A stretch of DNA of 37,299 nucleotides from Dethiosulfatarculus sandiegensis (GCF_000931935.2 NZ_AZAC01000009.1:1-37299), one strand, 5' to 3'. Counted from the first letter of the stretch, positions 1 through 8,988 are shown. Numbers and translations: made by a program. Notes: a model not told the origin generated them from the sequence alone.

Positions 1-13
1 TAATTCCTAGTTA

Positions 14-922
14 TCACGGATGCATCTTCGCCCTCGGATCGTATTTTTTTAAACAATTTCTTAAGCTTGTATTTGAAACATAGGTATAGATCTCTGTTGT
101 GGAGATACTGCTGTGCCCTAGAAGCCTTTGGACATATCTGATATCAACGCCTTGTTCCAATAATTGGGTTGCAGCGCTATGCCGTAGCATATGAGGGGTT
201 ACTCTGCGTTCAATTTTGGCCCTTTTGGCTAATTCCAATAAATTTCGTCTGATAAAATCGGGAGTGGCGGGAGTTTCTCTTTGGGTTAACAAAAGATGAT
301 TTACCGCTTGGATTTGTGGTGCATACTCGGAAAGATATTTTTTTAAGATTTTCAAGGTATTTTTATTAACTACATATACTTCCCTCTCCTTACTTCCTTT
401 ACCGAATATTCGTAATACGCCTCCTTGTAAATCAACATCCGAAGGGCAAAGGCTACATATCTCGGCAACCCGGACTCCGGTGGCGAACATCAGCTCAATG
501 GCCAACTGTAAAGACTTACAGGTCAAATTATTACTGGTTTCAGCCTCTAATTCCGCTTGTCTAAAGAGTGCTGCTAACTCAAATTTTGTTAATGATTTTG
601 GTAGCCTCTTTGGTAATTTTATTGAGGTTTTGAAACCTAAAAATGGATTTGCAGTTATAAGTTCTTCTTCCTCCAACCACGCAAACGCACTACGTAGGCT
701 GGCTATTTTACGTTTTATGGTTGCTGGAGAATACCCCCTTGAACGCATTTTACTCAACCATGACTCTAACAGTTTTTTTCCTGTTAAAGGCCCAGATAAT
801 ACATATAGATATTCAAAATAGTCTGACAGATCTTTTTGATAGGCCCTTATCGTATGATCAGACAAGCCTTTTCTCCGGCAATACGAAATAAACAGGTTAA
901 ATTGCTCCAGCAAATCCGTCAT
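14..922 (-). CDS. Xer-type tyrosine recombinase/integrase
   Basis: A 302-residue site-specific recombinase that would cut and rejoin DNA through a tyrosine-DNA intermediate. The N-terminal SAM-like core-binding domain covers about residues 5-85. The catalytic domain contains the full set of active-site residues: Arg151 in ATGVRVAEI, Lys175 in FGKGSKER, His244-x-x-Arg247 in HMLRH, His270 in LLGHSS and nucleophile Tyr279 in IYTYV. The length and lack of an extra insert match XerC/XerD or a short phage or element integrase, not an integron IntI. The start is an ATG with only a weak upstream GGGAAG. It lies at the window edge and is followed upstream by a long gene-poor stretch, so it could belong to a mobile element rather than be the housekeeping Xer. 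Enzyme class is certain; biological role is not. Confidence 0.9.
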   Translation of the reverse strand: MTDLLEQFNLFISYCRRKGLSDHTIRAYQKDLSDYFEYLYVLSGPLTGKKLLESWLSKMRSRGYSPATIKRKIASLRSAFAWLEEEELITANPFLGFKTSIKLPKRLPKSLTKFELAALFRQAELEAETSNNLTCKSLQLAIELMFATGVRVAEICSLCPSDVDLQGGVLRIFGKGSKEREVYVVNKNTLKILKKYLSEYAPQIQAVNHLLLTQRETPATPDFIRRNLLELAKRAKIERRVTPHMLRHSAATQLLEQGVDIRYVQRLLGHSSISTTEIYTYVSNTSLRNCLKKYDPRAKMHP

Positions 923-1969
923 TAGGTGCGCTTCCCGCTTTTAACAGCATTAATTCAGTGATCTCCCCCACTACCCTCACAAGATTGACAGTTCACGTTT
1001 TATAAAAAGAAACCGGTTGAAATTTAAGGATAATTACATATTTAAATTGAGATTCCTTCTTTACCATTAAAAAATCGCCTCTTTAAATTTAAGCATTCAA
1101 TTTCTTCCGAAATATTAGATATTAATCAATGATCGGTTTTTTGCATTTTTTAGATTTAAATCTTTTCATATTAAACAGGCGACTCCTCCTCTCCCTTTTC
1201 CGATCAAACCATTTTGCTCTTATTTTTCAGGGCGTTACCCTTTTTGTTCCCTCCTGAATATACATAAGGCAATTTTGCTTTTTTAGGGGAACCAACACCA
1301 CCCAATTACTTATGTTTTCTCTTTGATATTAATTTCACCAGGAAGCAACCAAGCTGTATGACTTTGAACTGGGCAAACATTACAGAACAATCCAAACGAA
1401 TACCCTTTACCCGTTTTTCGGTAAACACGAAATTACCGGGTATCTGGCCTCTTGCCCCCGAGTTGCGTGCAAGCAAGTAGCGTAAGTATTGCCGCGTCAC
1501 ACCCAATGGCCGTGATTTGCTAGCCAATTAAGAATCAAGACCAAAAAGCTCTATCTGGATATAATGAAGGTTTTCAGGCTGTCTGGTGGTCTGGCTGACC
1601 GTGTTCTTGCCCTGCGGTCTGCCCCTGTTCAGCGGATTTCGACTGGGCCCCATCTTTGGCATTTGGATTCCCATGGAAATCACAGTGGCGAGAAAAGAGA
1701 TGCTTCATTTGGGTAACACTATTTTTATAACTGTCCGGTCTGGTGTGATCAGGAAAATTTTCTTTTCTCATTCCCTGCCTTAGCGATCAATTTTCTCTAC
1801 ATTCCAGGGCTTGCACGCAGCCAACTAAACTTGCACAATCAATAGCAGGGTGATTACAAGCAGACTGCCGGATCTGCGGGAGGCTGCCTTGTTGCGGCCC
1901 CGGCTTTTATCTGAAGGATCTGAGCAAACGTCTCTTTGCTTGGCCCCCAATATTGACAATAGGGAAACA
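923..1969. other. AT-rich gene-poor region
   Basis: About 1 kb separates the recombinase start from the SulP start. The first 380 bases are AT-rich with no convincing reading frame or RNA gene. A small hairpin with arms CGGTAA and TTACCG lies near 1420-1440. A short minus-strand frame at 1306-1527 would need a TTG start and has no ribosome-binding site. Only the frame at 1574-1771 has a reasonable start, and it is listed separately. Promoters for the recombinase (leftward) and the transporter (rightward) must lie here, but none stands out. Confidence 0.5.
1574..1771 (-). CDS. Possible small hydrophilic protein
   Basis: A 65-residue frame starting with ATG, preceded by AAGG six bases upstream. 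The protein is hydrophilic, rich in His, Gln, Asp and Lys, with no signal peptide, membrane segment or known domain. It is divergent from the SulP gene. The opposite strand is also open over the same stretch (1586-1783), but that frame begins with GTG and has no ribosome-binding site. I do not recognise the protein, and it may be a chance frame in a gene-poor region. Confidence 0.25.
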   Translation of the reverse strand: MRKENFPDHTRPDSYKNSVTQMKHLFSRHCDFHGNPNAKDGAQSKSAEQGQTAGQEHGQPDHQTA

Positions 1970-3754
1970 ATGAATCAAACACAAACGAGTTCCAACCTGC
2001 TGAAGCGGCTTTTCCCCTTTTCAAGTTGGTTCACCGGCTACAAACCAGCCATCTTCAGGGGGGATCTCATGGCGGGTATGACCGTGGCCGTGGTCTTGAT
2101 TCCCCAGGCCATGGCCTATGCCATGCTGGCCGGTCTGCCTGCCGTTTACGGGCTTTATGCGGCTGCCGTCACCCCCTGGATCGCAGCCCTGTGGGGCAGT
2201 CTGGCCCAGCTCGCCACCGGCCCCATAGCCATAATGAGCCTTTTGGTGCTCACCACCCTAAGCCCCCTGGCCGAGACCGGCTCCCAGGCCTTTATTGAGC
2301 TGGCCTTTGTGCTTTCATTTTTGGTGGGGATCATTTATCTGGTGATCGGTTCTTTCCGCTTCGGGTTTGTGATGGCCTTCATCTCCCATGCGGCTGTAAA
2401 GGGCTTCACCTCTGCCGCGGCCCTGATAATCATAAGCACCCAGTTGCCCCATCTCTTGGGAGTGGAGATCCCCAGGCAGGAATATTTCTACCGGGTCTTT
2501 TGGGACACCCTGATGGCAGTTCCAGACCTGCATGCCTTTACCCATGCCCTGGGCCTGGGCTCGCTGGCCATCATTATAATTGTCCGTAAAATAGACCACA
2601 GGCTGCCGTCCGGTCTGATCGCCATGGTGGCCGCTTCCCTGGTTGCCTGGTTTTTCGGCCTGGATGAAAAAGGCGTGGTCCTGGTTCAATCCAGCCCGGC
2701 CGGCCTACCGGGCCTGCACCTGCCGGAACTGGATTTAAGCACCATAAACACCTTGTTGGGCCCAGCTGTCATACTCGCCATGGTGAGTTTTGCGGAGACC
2801 TATTCCGTGAGCAAGGCGGTCTCCAACCAGACCAGGCAAAAGGTGGATGTGGACCAGGAATTCATAGGCCAGGGTCTGGCCAATCTGGCGGGATCTTTTT
2901 TTCAGTGTTACCCGGTGAGCGGCTCTTTTTCACGCACAGCGGTGAATTTCAGCTCAGGGGCCAAAACCGGAGTCTCAAGCATTTTTTCCAGCCTGGCCGT
3001 GGTGCTCACCCTGCTTTTTCTGACTCCACTTCTGGCCCTTATCCCCAAGGCGGCCCTGGCCGCCCTGGTAATAAACGCGGTATGGACCCTGTTCCACCCC
3101 AAAGAGGTCTTCAGAATCTGGAAGATGAACAAGAACGACGGCATGGTCGCGGTCACGGTTTTCAGCCTCTCGCTTCTGACCAAACCTGATTATGCCCTGA
3201 TGATAGGGGTGGTGATGTCCATGATCTTCTTTTTATGGAAGACCATGCACCCCCGCATTGTGCGCGAGACCAAGGATCCGAATGTAAACATGTTTGTCAA
3301 CGCGGAATGGATGCACCAGCCGAGCTGCCCCCAAATTTTGCAGCTAAGGGTTGAAAACCCCATCTATTTTGCCAATGCGGAATATGTATCGGAACATATT
3401 CTCGAAATTTGCAAAACATCCCCGGAATCAACCAAATTCCTGCTTTTGGACTTTCAGGCGGTGAGCTTTATTGACATAACCGGTATTGACGAGCTTAAAT
3501 ATCTAAAAGAAGAACTCCAGGAGAAGGGCCTCAAAATAGCAATCAGCGATCTGCATCAGCCGGTTCTGGAGGCGTTTTTAAGAGCGGGGTTCACCAGGGA
3601 AATTGAAGACGATTTTCTACAGAAAAACAAACACCAGGCTATCAGCTTCCTGATAGCAAAAATTGACCATGACTACTGCCGAGAGTCCTGTCCCTTTAGC
3701 CTTTTCCATGAATGCCCGGAGCTCAAAAAAAAGCCGCCGCAAACCACCGCCTGA
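1970..3754 (+). CDS. SulP family sulfate/anion permease with STAS domain
   Basis: An inner-membrane secondary transporter or channel of the SLC26/SulP family (sulfate, bicarbonate or other anions). The frame is open from a GTG at 1850, but the ATG at 1970 is preferred: AGGGA sits just upstream, and the SulP N-terminus (the block containing GMTVAVVLIPQAMAYA) follows shortly after. This gives 594 residues, normal for the family. Multiple hydrophobic helices fill the first two thirds. A cytoplasmic STAS domain follows, with the typical strand-loop FLLLDFQAVSFIDITGI. The C-terminal tail carries three cysteines (DYCRESCPF and HECPE), which is unusual and might bind a metal. Substrate cannot be read from sequence. 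The next gene is convergent and begins 26 bases downstream, so the transporter is probably monocistronic. Confidence 0.93.
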   Translation: MNQTQTSSNLLKRLFPFSSWFTGYKPAIFRGDLMAGMTVAVVLIPQAMAYAMLAGLPAVYGLYAAAVTPWIAALWGSLAQLATGPIAIMSLLVLTTLSPLAETGSQAFIELAFVLSFLVGIIYLVIGSFRFGFVMAFISHAAVKGFTSAAALIIISTQLPHLLGVEIPRQEYFYRVFWDTLMAVPDLHAFTHALGLGSLAIIIIVRKIDHRLPSGLIAMVAASLVAWFFGLDEKGVVLVQSSPAGLPGLHLPELDLSTINTLLGPAVILAMVSFAETYSVSKAVSNQTRQKVDVDQEFIGQGLANLAGSFFQCYPVSGSFSRTAVNFSSGAKTGVSSIFSSLAVVLTLLFLTPLLALIPKAALAALVINAVWTLFHPKEVFRIWKMNKNDGMVAVTVFSLSLLTKPDYALMIGVVMSMIFFLWKTMHPRIVRETKDPNVNMFVNAEWMHQPSCPQILQLRVENPIYFANAEYVSEHILEICKTSPESTKFLLLDFQAVSFIDITGIDELKYLKEELQEKGLKIAISDLHQPVLEAFLRAGFTREIEDDFLQKNKHQAISFLIAKIDHDYCRESCPFSLFHECPELKKKPPQTTA

Positions 3755-3780
3755 AAAACCAGCGCTTTCTCTGTCCCGGT

Positions 3781-5427
3781 TCAGAATTTCCTGGAACGAA
3801 TGATGTTTATGATAAGCCATAGCCCCAACAATCCGGAGGCCACATAGCCCGCCACTCCCAGGGCGGGGAAGCCAAACAGATAAGGCCCCAGGCCGGAAGA
3901 TATCACCAGAGAAGAGGCTATGAGCATGGCCGCTATGATGATGCCCATGGTCAAGCGATTGGTGGCCTGCTGTAAGGAGAGATTGAACCTATAGAGGTTT
4001 TTGTGCTCAAAACCTATGGTCAGCTCATCTTTCTCCAGTTTATTCAAAATATTGAGAATCCTTGAGGGCATCACTTCGCCCAGCACCGGCAGATCCCGAA
4101 AAACCGCGCGCATCCCCCGCCAGATCTCCTCCGGGCTGAACCTGGCCAGCATGAGCCTTTTGACCAGGGGTTCGGCCTCTTTTATCACATCCATATCCGG
4201 ATATATCAGCCGGGCGGTTCCTTCGGCTGTCATCAGGGCCTTGACCATGACCGTGTAATCAGGCGGCAGGGCAAGTCCGTGCTCCCTTACCAGGTTTAAA
4301 AGCTCGGCCATGAGCTGCCCCAGATTAAGGCTTTTCAGCTCGACAGCATAGTAAAGGTCTATCACCTCGCTTAATTCCAGGGCCAGTTTCCTCTTATCCA
4401 GCTTGCGGGAGCCCTCGGAAAGGTCTGCCAGAACCTCCACCAGCCTCTCCACATCCCGGCTCACCACAGCGTCAATCAGGCTCAACAGGGATTGACGGTC
4501 TCGCTGGCCCAGCCTGCCGATCATGCCCCAATCCAAAAAACATACTTTATCATCGGAAGTTATGAGAATATTGCCCGGATGGGGATCGGCATGAAAAAAG
4601 CCGTCCTGCAAAATCTGCCTTATCACCGCCTTGAGCCCGGTTCTGGCCAGGCGGCGCTGCTTCTTGGGCTGGTCACCAGGCAGATCAGCCAGCCTTGAGC
4701 CCTCGATAAGTTCCATCACAAGCAGATTCTCAGAGCTTAGTTCCGCAAAAACTTTGGGCACCACCACTCCCTGATCAGAGGCCAAGTTGGAGCGGGCTAT
4801 GCGCATATAACGGGCTTCTCGGGAAAAATCCAGTTCCCGCAAAAGAGAGCGCCTCAAAGAGGCAAAGGCATCGGGCAGGCGGTAGGTCTTAAGCTCCTCC
4901 ACAAAGTTGTGCAGGCCGGAGGTCAGAAACCCCAGGATCTCCAGATCGCTCATAACCTTGGCCTGAATACCCGGCCGCTGCACCTTGACAGCCACCACCT
5001 GGCCGTCTTCAAGCAAGGCGGCCCTGTGCACCTGGGACAAGGAAGCCGAGGCCAAGGGTTCTTCCTCAAACCATTCGAAAACCTGCTTCATTTCCCTGCC
5101 CAGGGATTTGGTCGCCACCTTTTTTATGTCTTCCAGGCTTTCGGGCTGCACCCGGTCCTGAAGCTTACCCAGCTCCTTCAGCAGTTCAGGGGGCAAGAGA
5201 TCCGGCCTCAGACTCATGAGCTGACCGAATTTTACAAAAGAAGGCCCCAGATCCTCCATGACCTTGCGTATGCGAACCCAGGTATCTTTCTCATGGGCCG
5301 CTTCTTGCTTGCCCAGGCGAAAAATATCAAAGGGCAGGTCCAGACGGGCCAGTATGTCCTGAAAACCGAACTTGACTAAAACGGTGACCACTTCTCGCAA
5401 TCTGTCCAGGTTGGCGATGGTGCTCAT
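3781..5427 (-). CDS. ABC1/UbiB/AarF family atypical kinase
   Basis: A 548-residue member of the UbiB (ABC1/ADCK) protein-kinase-like family, ATPases associated with quinone or isoprenoid lipid metabolism. Family hallmarks are present: KFGQ at residues 66-69, the Ala-rich loop ASASLSQVH at 126-134 replacing the Gly-rich loop, Lys148 in VAVKVQRPG, the catalytic-loop block HADPHPGN at 279-286 and the metal-binding DWG at 299-301. Two hydrophobic segments occupy about the last 50 residues, a membrane anchor as in UbiB. The start is an ATG with GGAG six bases upstream. It lies 41 bases downstream of the phasin-like gene on the same strand, a likely operon. The physiological substrate is unknown, and involvement in quinone synthesis is only family knowledge. 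Confidence 0.92.
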   Translation of the reverse strand: MSTIANLDRLREVVTVLVKFGFQDILARLDLPFDIFRLGKQEAAHEKDTWVRIRKVMEDLGPSFVKFGQLMSLRPDLLPPELLKELGKLQDRVQPESLEDIKKVATKSLGREMKQVFEWFEEEPLASASLSQVHRAALLEDGQVVAVKVQRPGIQAKVMSDLEILGFLTSGLHNFVEELKTYRLPDAFASLRRSLLRELDFSREARYMRIARSNLASDQGVVVPKVFAELSSENLLVMELIEGSRLADLPGDQPKKQRRLARTGLKAVIRQILQDGFFHADPHPGNILITSDDKVCFLDWGMIGRLGQRDRQSLLSLIDAVVSRDVERLVEVLADLSEGSRKLDKRKLALELSEVIDLYYAVELKSLNLGQLMAELLNLVREHGLALPPDYTVMVKALMTAEGTARLIYPDMDVIKEAEPLVKRLMLARFSPEEIWRGMRAVFRDLPVLGEVMPSRILNILNKLEKDELTIGFEHKNLYRFNLSLQQATNRLTMGIIIAAMLIASSLVISSGLGPYLFGFPALGVAGYVASGLLGLWLIINIIRSRKF

Positions 5428-5468
5428 GATCTGCTCCAGACCTGCCGGTGAGAGGTTTCAGGATTTAC

Positions 5469-5774
5469 TCAAACCTTGTCCTTTTCAGCCAGGCGCTTTT
5501 CCAGCTCTTCCACCCTTTTTTCAAGGGAGGCCAGCTCCTCTTTGCGCACCAGGCCCAATTCATCAGTTGAGTTTTCCACCGCCTTTTTAAAGGAGTCCTC
5601 CAGTTCATTTAGCTGCACCTGGCCCGAAGCCAGCAGTTTTTCGATCATTTCGTCAGCCTGCTTGGAGGTTATCTTGCCCTCGGCAACCAAGTTGTCCAAA
5701 ACCTCCTTGGCCTTGTTTTTGGTGGTCACAACCGCCCCCAGGGCAGCCATTAATCCGGTGCGTAAAAAATCCAT
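5469..5774 (-). CDS. Phasin-like small coiled-coil protein
   Basis: A 101-residue acidic/basic helical protein resembling the polyhydroxyalkanoate-granule phasin family (COG3937-like). A short hydrophobic N-terminus (MDFLRTGLMAALGAVV) precedes amphipathic helix, and the C-terminus is a heptad coiled coil (EKRVEELEKRLAEKDK). The frame extends upstream to 5846, but the ATG at 5774 is chosen because AAAGGATCGG lies directly upstream and the upstream extension is not phasin-like. The UbiB-family kinase follows in the same direction. The pairing suggests a membrane-lipid or granule-associated partner of the kinase rather than a true PHA granule protein, since no PHA synthase is present in the window. 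Confidence 0.75.
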   Translation of the reverse strand: MDFLRTGLMAALGAVVTTKNKAKEVLDNLVAEGKITSKQADEMIEKLLASGQVQLNELEDSFKKAVENSTDELGLVRKEELASLEKRVEELEKRLAEKDKV

Positions 5775-6077
5775 TTTCCGATCCTTTCCCCAAACAAAAT
5801 AGCAAGGCTCTGGAAAGCCTGTTTTAAATTGCCATGTCAAACACACGCGCCATCAAAAGGCCCATGTTCTTTACACCAAGCATGACCGAATCCAAGGGCA
5901 CAGTCCAGAGGCTTTAAAAAGGATGAATGATTATCAGGCCTTTTAAGCGGGCCTTGGAACGGTCAAACAAAAGCAAGGCAATACCCGGCCATATCATACT
6001 TGCACTAAGGATTAAAAAATGTTTCCCTTTAGAAAAGCCATTTCTGTTCCCAAAAGCCTAACCTTAGCGGAGGTTGC
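5775..6077. other. Divergent intergenic region
   Basis: This 303-base gap between the leftward phasin/UbiB operon and the rightward radical SAM gene must hold both promoters, but neither is obvious. A 24-residue frame (6019-6093) overlaps the start of the radical SAM gene in another frame. It has no ribosome-binding site and is probably chance. Confidence 0.4.
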
Positions 6078-8324
6078 ATGCAATTTGGAGTAAAGGCAAC
6101 AATCGCTCCCAAGCAAAAACATCAAACCGATATTTTATTTTTCTTCAGCCCTTATGTGGGTCATCCCATGCCCCATCGTTTTGACATCAACCTGGGGGCC
6201 GCTTATTTGGCCGCCTATCTGAAACAAAAAGGCCTAACGCCTGGTTTTTATTATGGACCTTACGATAATGACCCCGAATTCGGCCAGATCATGAAACATT
6301 TGGCCAGGACCACCCCCTTTTCTCTGGGGTTTACGGTCTATGGCTCCAACCTGCCGGAGACAGCCGCACTTTGCCGTGAGATCAAACACAATTATCCGAA
6401 TCTGCCTATTATCTGGGGCGGACCGGAGCTCAGGTTTTCTCCCAAAGAAATTTTACAAAACCATGCCGGTATTTTTGACTATGCCATAAGCGGAGAGGGA
6501 GAAGCCCCTTTAACAGAATTGCTCAAAGCCCTGCAAAAACCAGGCAAACAAGGCATTGAAAAAATACCGGGCCTTACCTTTTTCGCCCCCTCAAGCGGAC
6601 AGGCGCACTTTAACCCCCATGGCAAGACCCTGTGGCAACAAAATCGCGAACAGGCCAAAGCGGGCAGATCCCTGGATATCTATCCCTCGCCCTATTTAAG
6701 CGGGATTATACCCGACAATTATTTTAAGGAAAAACCAGTGGTAAGCATCCTCACTTCCAGGGGGTGCCCCTTTCGCTGCCTCTATTGTCAATTCAGCGCC
6801 CAGGGAGATCATAAACTTAAATTCCATTCCCTGGACCGGGTTCTGGCGGAAATAAAATATATCCACTCCCGCGTCCTTGAAAAACATCCCCGGCGCAAAG
6901 AAATCTACATCATGGTCTATGACGAGGCCCTGACTCTCTCCAGAAAGCGAAGCCTGGAATTCTTCAACCGCCTTTTAGAACAAAAATTCGAGCCAAAGGT
7001 AAAGCTTTGGGTCGACACCAGGGCAGATCGTGTGGATAAAAAGCTGCTTGCACTTATGCAAAGGGCGGGTGCTAAAAAAATCAACTTCGGCCTGGAATCA
7101 GCAGATCCTCTGGTGCTTAGAAAAATCCAGAAGATCTCCCTGGACCGGGGTGAGACAAATCCTGAATTGCAAAAAGAGAAATCCTTTATTCAAAATGTGC
7201 GCAAAGCGGTTCATTGGAGCAAAAAAATGGGCATGATCACCTCGGTGAGCATTATCACCGGCCTGCCGGGTGAAAGCATGGAACAGGCCCGGCGCACAGT
7301 TAAATTTGTGCAAGAACTTGAGGTGGATCTCTACTACCACAACTACCTGAACGTGCTTAAAGGTACGGTCCTGGCCCAAAAGGCCGCCGGATTGGGCTAT
7401 GAGCCGGAAAAAACCTTTAAGGGTTATATAGGCAAGTACGGCCTGGGCTACAGCAAAGCCCCCTTTGCCTCCCGTAAAATCAAGCCACTGAAAAATGCCA
7501 TGGCCTTCAGAAGGGACTCACGCAGATTCAATCCCCTTTTAAGGGGCTTTTTCCATGCCAAAAGGATGGCCCAGTTAAATGACAGGCAAAGCCTTACTTT
7601 TCCCTTTTTGGTAGATGTGGGACAAGCGCCAGTGAACCCAAGGTGGCTGAACAGGGTGTTCCAAGAACTGGCGGGCCTGTCTTTTAGTATCTTTTGGCCC
7701 CAGAAAAGCTCTTTAAACTCCAAAGAATATGAAAATCTTTTTCACCACCTGGGGCTTGGCAACGCCGCCTTTTACACAAGGCCGAACGCCTCTTCCCCAG
7801 ACCCCAGGTTAAGGGGCCGGGAAGAAATGGACCATTCAACTCCTTATCTTATGCCCTGCCGAAAATACCCTTTGAAAAAACAACAAAATGGGCGCGGAAT
7901 TTTCCTCTACCTGGAAGAAAAACAGGACCTGAAGGTGTTTGAAAACCTTTTGACCAGACACCTTGAACCTGGCCAGGGTGGCCTTGCTCCTGAAAAAGCC
8001 CAAAGGCTTAATTTTAATATTTTTGAGGCCTGCCGAATGTTCGCCTGGGCCGGGCCCAAATGCCCGGCAGGCGCCATGACTCATCTTTATACCGGCCCGG
8101 ACCGTGATTTGAGGCCTTGCAAGCACTTCCCGGCCCTTAACCAGAAGGGGAAAATTATGGGCCTGACGGATATGCAGGCCAAGGTATTTGAGATCCAAGA
8201 AAAAACCTATCAAAAACGCGGCTGCCACAAGTGCCCGGTTATTGAAAAATGCCCCCAATGCGTGGCTCCCCACCCCTTGACCGAAGAAGAATACTGCTCC
8301 CTACAAAAAAATATGCACCTTTGA
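6078..8324 (+). CDS. B12-binding-type radical SAM protein with C-terminal SPASM-like cluster
   Basis: A 748-residue radical SAM enzyme. Residues 20-150 look like the Rossmann-like cobalamin-binding domain of the B12/radical SAM superfamily (INLGAAYLAAYLKQKG, GFTVYGSNLPE, IIWGGPE, ISGEGE). The radical SAM cluster motif CPFRCLYC provides Cys230, Cys234 and Cys237. The C-terminus carries eight more cysteines at 652, 662, 681, 716, 719, 725, 728 and 740, arranged like a SPASM domain, which binds auxiliary 4Fe-4S clusters in peptide- or protein-modifying enzymes. GGAGG lies four bases before the ATG. The canonical B12 ligand motif DxHxxG is not seen, so cobalamin may not be bound. The neighbours (ArsC and a flavoprotein, both with their own ribosome-binding sites) do not reveal the substrate. 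Radical SAM identity is certain; the reaction is unknown. Confidence 0.9.
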   Translation: MQFGVKATIAPKQKHQTDILFFFSPYVGHPMPHRFDINLGAAYLAAYLKQKGLTPGFYYGPYDNDPEFGQIMKHLARTTPFSLGFTVYGSNLPETAALCREIKHNYPNLPIIWGGPELRFSPKEILQNHAGIFDYAISGEGEAPLTELLKALQKPGKQGIEKIPGLTFFAPSSGQAHFNPHGKTLWQQNREQAKAGRSLDIYPSPYLSGIIPDNYFKEKPVVSILTSRGCPFRCLYCQFSAQGDHKLKFHSLDRVLAEIKYIHSRVLEKHPRRKEIYIMVYDEALTLSRKRSLEFFNRLLEQKFEPKVKLWVDTRADRVDKKLLALMQRAGAKKINFGLESADPLVLRKIQKISLDRGETNPELQKEKSFIQNVRKAVHWSKKMGMITSVSIITGLPGESMEQARRTVKFVQELEVDLYYHNYLNVLKGTVLAQKAAGLGYEPEKTFKGYIGKYGLGYSKAPFASRKIKPLKNAMAFRRDSRRFNPLLRGFFHAKRMAQLNDRQSLTFPFLVDVGQAPVNPRWLNRVFQELAGLSFSIFWPQKSSLNSKEYENLFHHLGLGNAAFYTRPNASSPDPRLRGREEMDHSTPYLMPCRKYPLKKQQNGRGIFLYLEEKQDLKVFENLLTRHLEPGQGGLAPEKAQRLNFNIFEACRMFAWAGPKCPAGAMTHLYTGPDRDLRPCKHFPALNQKGKIMGLTDMQAKVFEIQEKTYQKRGCHKCPVIEKCPQCVAPHPLTEEEYCSLQKNMHL

Positions 8325-8457
8325 AGCTTAAGTAATCCTAATACTCCTTGTTTTTTTAACTTAACTGTCATCTTGGAACCCAATAAACCTCACCTGCGTG
8401 CTATAGAATTCAAGTTCGGGCTTGCTCCTTTTCTTTCCCTTTAACCAGGAAGAAGTC

Positions 8458-8880
8458 ATGGTCAAGATTCTTTTTGTATGCACCCACAACAGCGCCCGCA
8501 GCCAGATAGCGGAGGCATATCTCAAACAGATGGCTGGAGAGCATTTTCAGGTGGAGAGCGCCGGTTTTGAACCCGCGGACCTCAATCCCCTTGCCATAGA
8601 GGTAATGGCCGAAGAAGGCATAGACATAAGCCACAAAAAAACCCAAAGCGTATTTAATCTTTATAAAACGGGGAAGCTCTATGATTATGTGATCACAGTC
8701 TGTGAAAACGGCAGAGAAGCCGAATGTCCGGTATTTCCAGGCATAAGCAAGAGACTGCACATGCCCTTTGACGACCCTTCCGCTTTAAGCGGCGGCAAGG
8801 AAGAACGCCTGGCCAAGATCCGCCGCATCCGGGATCAAATCAAAGACGCCGTAAACAAACTGGTTCTGGAGCTGGACTGA
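8458..8880 (+). CDS. arsC: Arsenate reductase, LMW-phosphatase (thioredoxin-coupled) type
   Basis: A 140-residue low-molecular-weight phosphatase-fold protein, most like thioredoxin-linked arsenate reductase, which reduces arsenate to arsenite. The P-loop CTHNSARS gives Cys8-x5-Arg14. The redox relay cysteines are Cys82 (TVCENG) and Cys90 (AECPVF), spaced much as Cys10/82/89 are in the Staphylococcus plasmid enzyme. Asp105/Asp106 in MPFDDPS supply the general acid. Presence of the relay cysteines favours reductase over tyrosine phosphatase. The ATG at 8458 is chosen over an upstream in-frame start at 8422 because AGGAAG precedes it and the fold begins immediately. No arsR or arsenite exporter is nearby. 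A thioredoxin reductase-like gene follows 157 bases downstream and could supply electrons (inference). Confidence 0.85.
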   Translation: MVKILFVCTHNSARSQIAEAYLKQMAGEHFQVESAGFEPADLNPLAIEVMAEEGIDISHKKTQSVFNLYKTGKLYDYVITVCENGREAECPVFPGISKRLHMPFDDPSALSGGKEERLAKIRRIRDQIKDAVNKLVLELD

Positions 8881-8890
8881 AAACAAAAAA

Positions 8891-8928
8891 AACCGGCTTC
8901 CCTGCCGGGCTCGGCAAGGTAGTCGGTT
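8891..8928. terminator. Long imperfect hairpin after arsC
   Basis: A 17-base left arm (8891-8907) pairs with 8912-8928 around a GGCT loop, with three imperfect positions of which one is a G-U wobble. The A-tract lies on the upstream side (8881-8892), so the T-tract of a classical intrinsic terminator would be on the minus strand, where no gene needs terminating. On the plus strand it may still end or stabilise the arsC mRNA. Confidence 0.5.
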
Positions 8929-8988
8929 GTTACAGGCCTTTTCCCGCATAAATTATGGCCTTTTGAGCCATGGGCGCTTTATGATTAA

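Noticed and set aside
14..922. Integron integrase with attC cassettes
   Set aside because: The protein lacks the IntI-specific insert, and no cassette array or attC-like repeats were seen next to it.
1306..1527. 73-residue minus-strand frame
   Set aside because: It needs a TTG start, has no ribosome-binding site and matches no family. Composition does not settle it.
1586..1783. 65-residue plus-strand hydrophobic frame
   Set aside because: GTG start without ribosome-binding site. It lies opposite a frame with better start signals.
6019..6093. 24-residue frame overlapping the radical SAM start, considered as a precursor peptide
   Set aside because: No ribosome-binding site, wrong-frame overlap with the real gene and no leader/core character.
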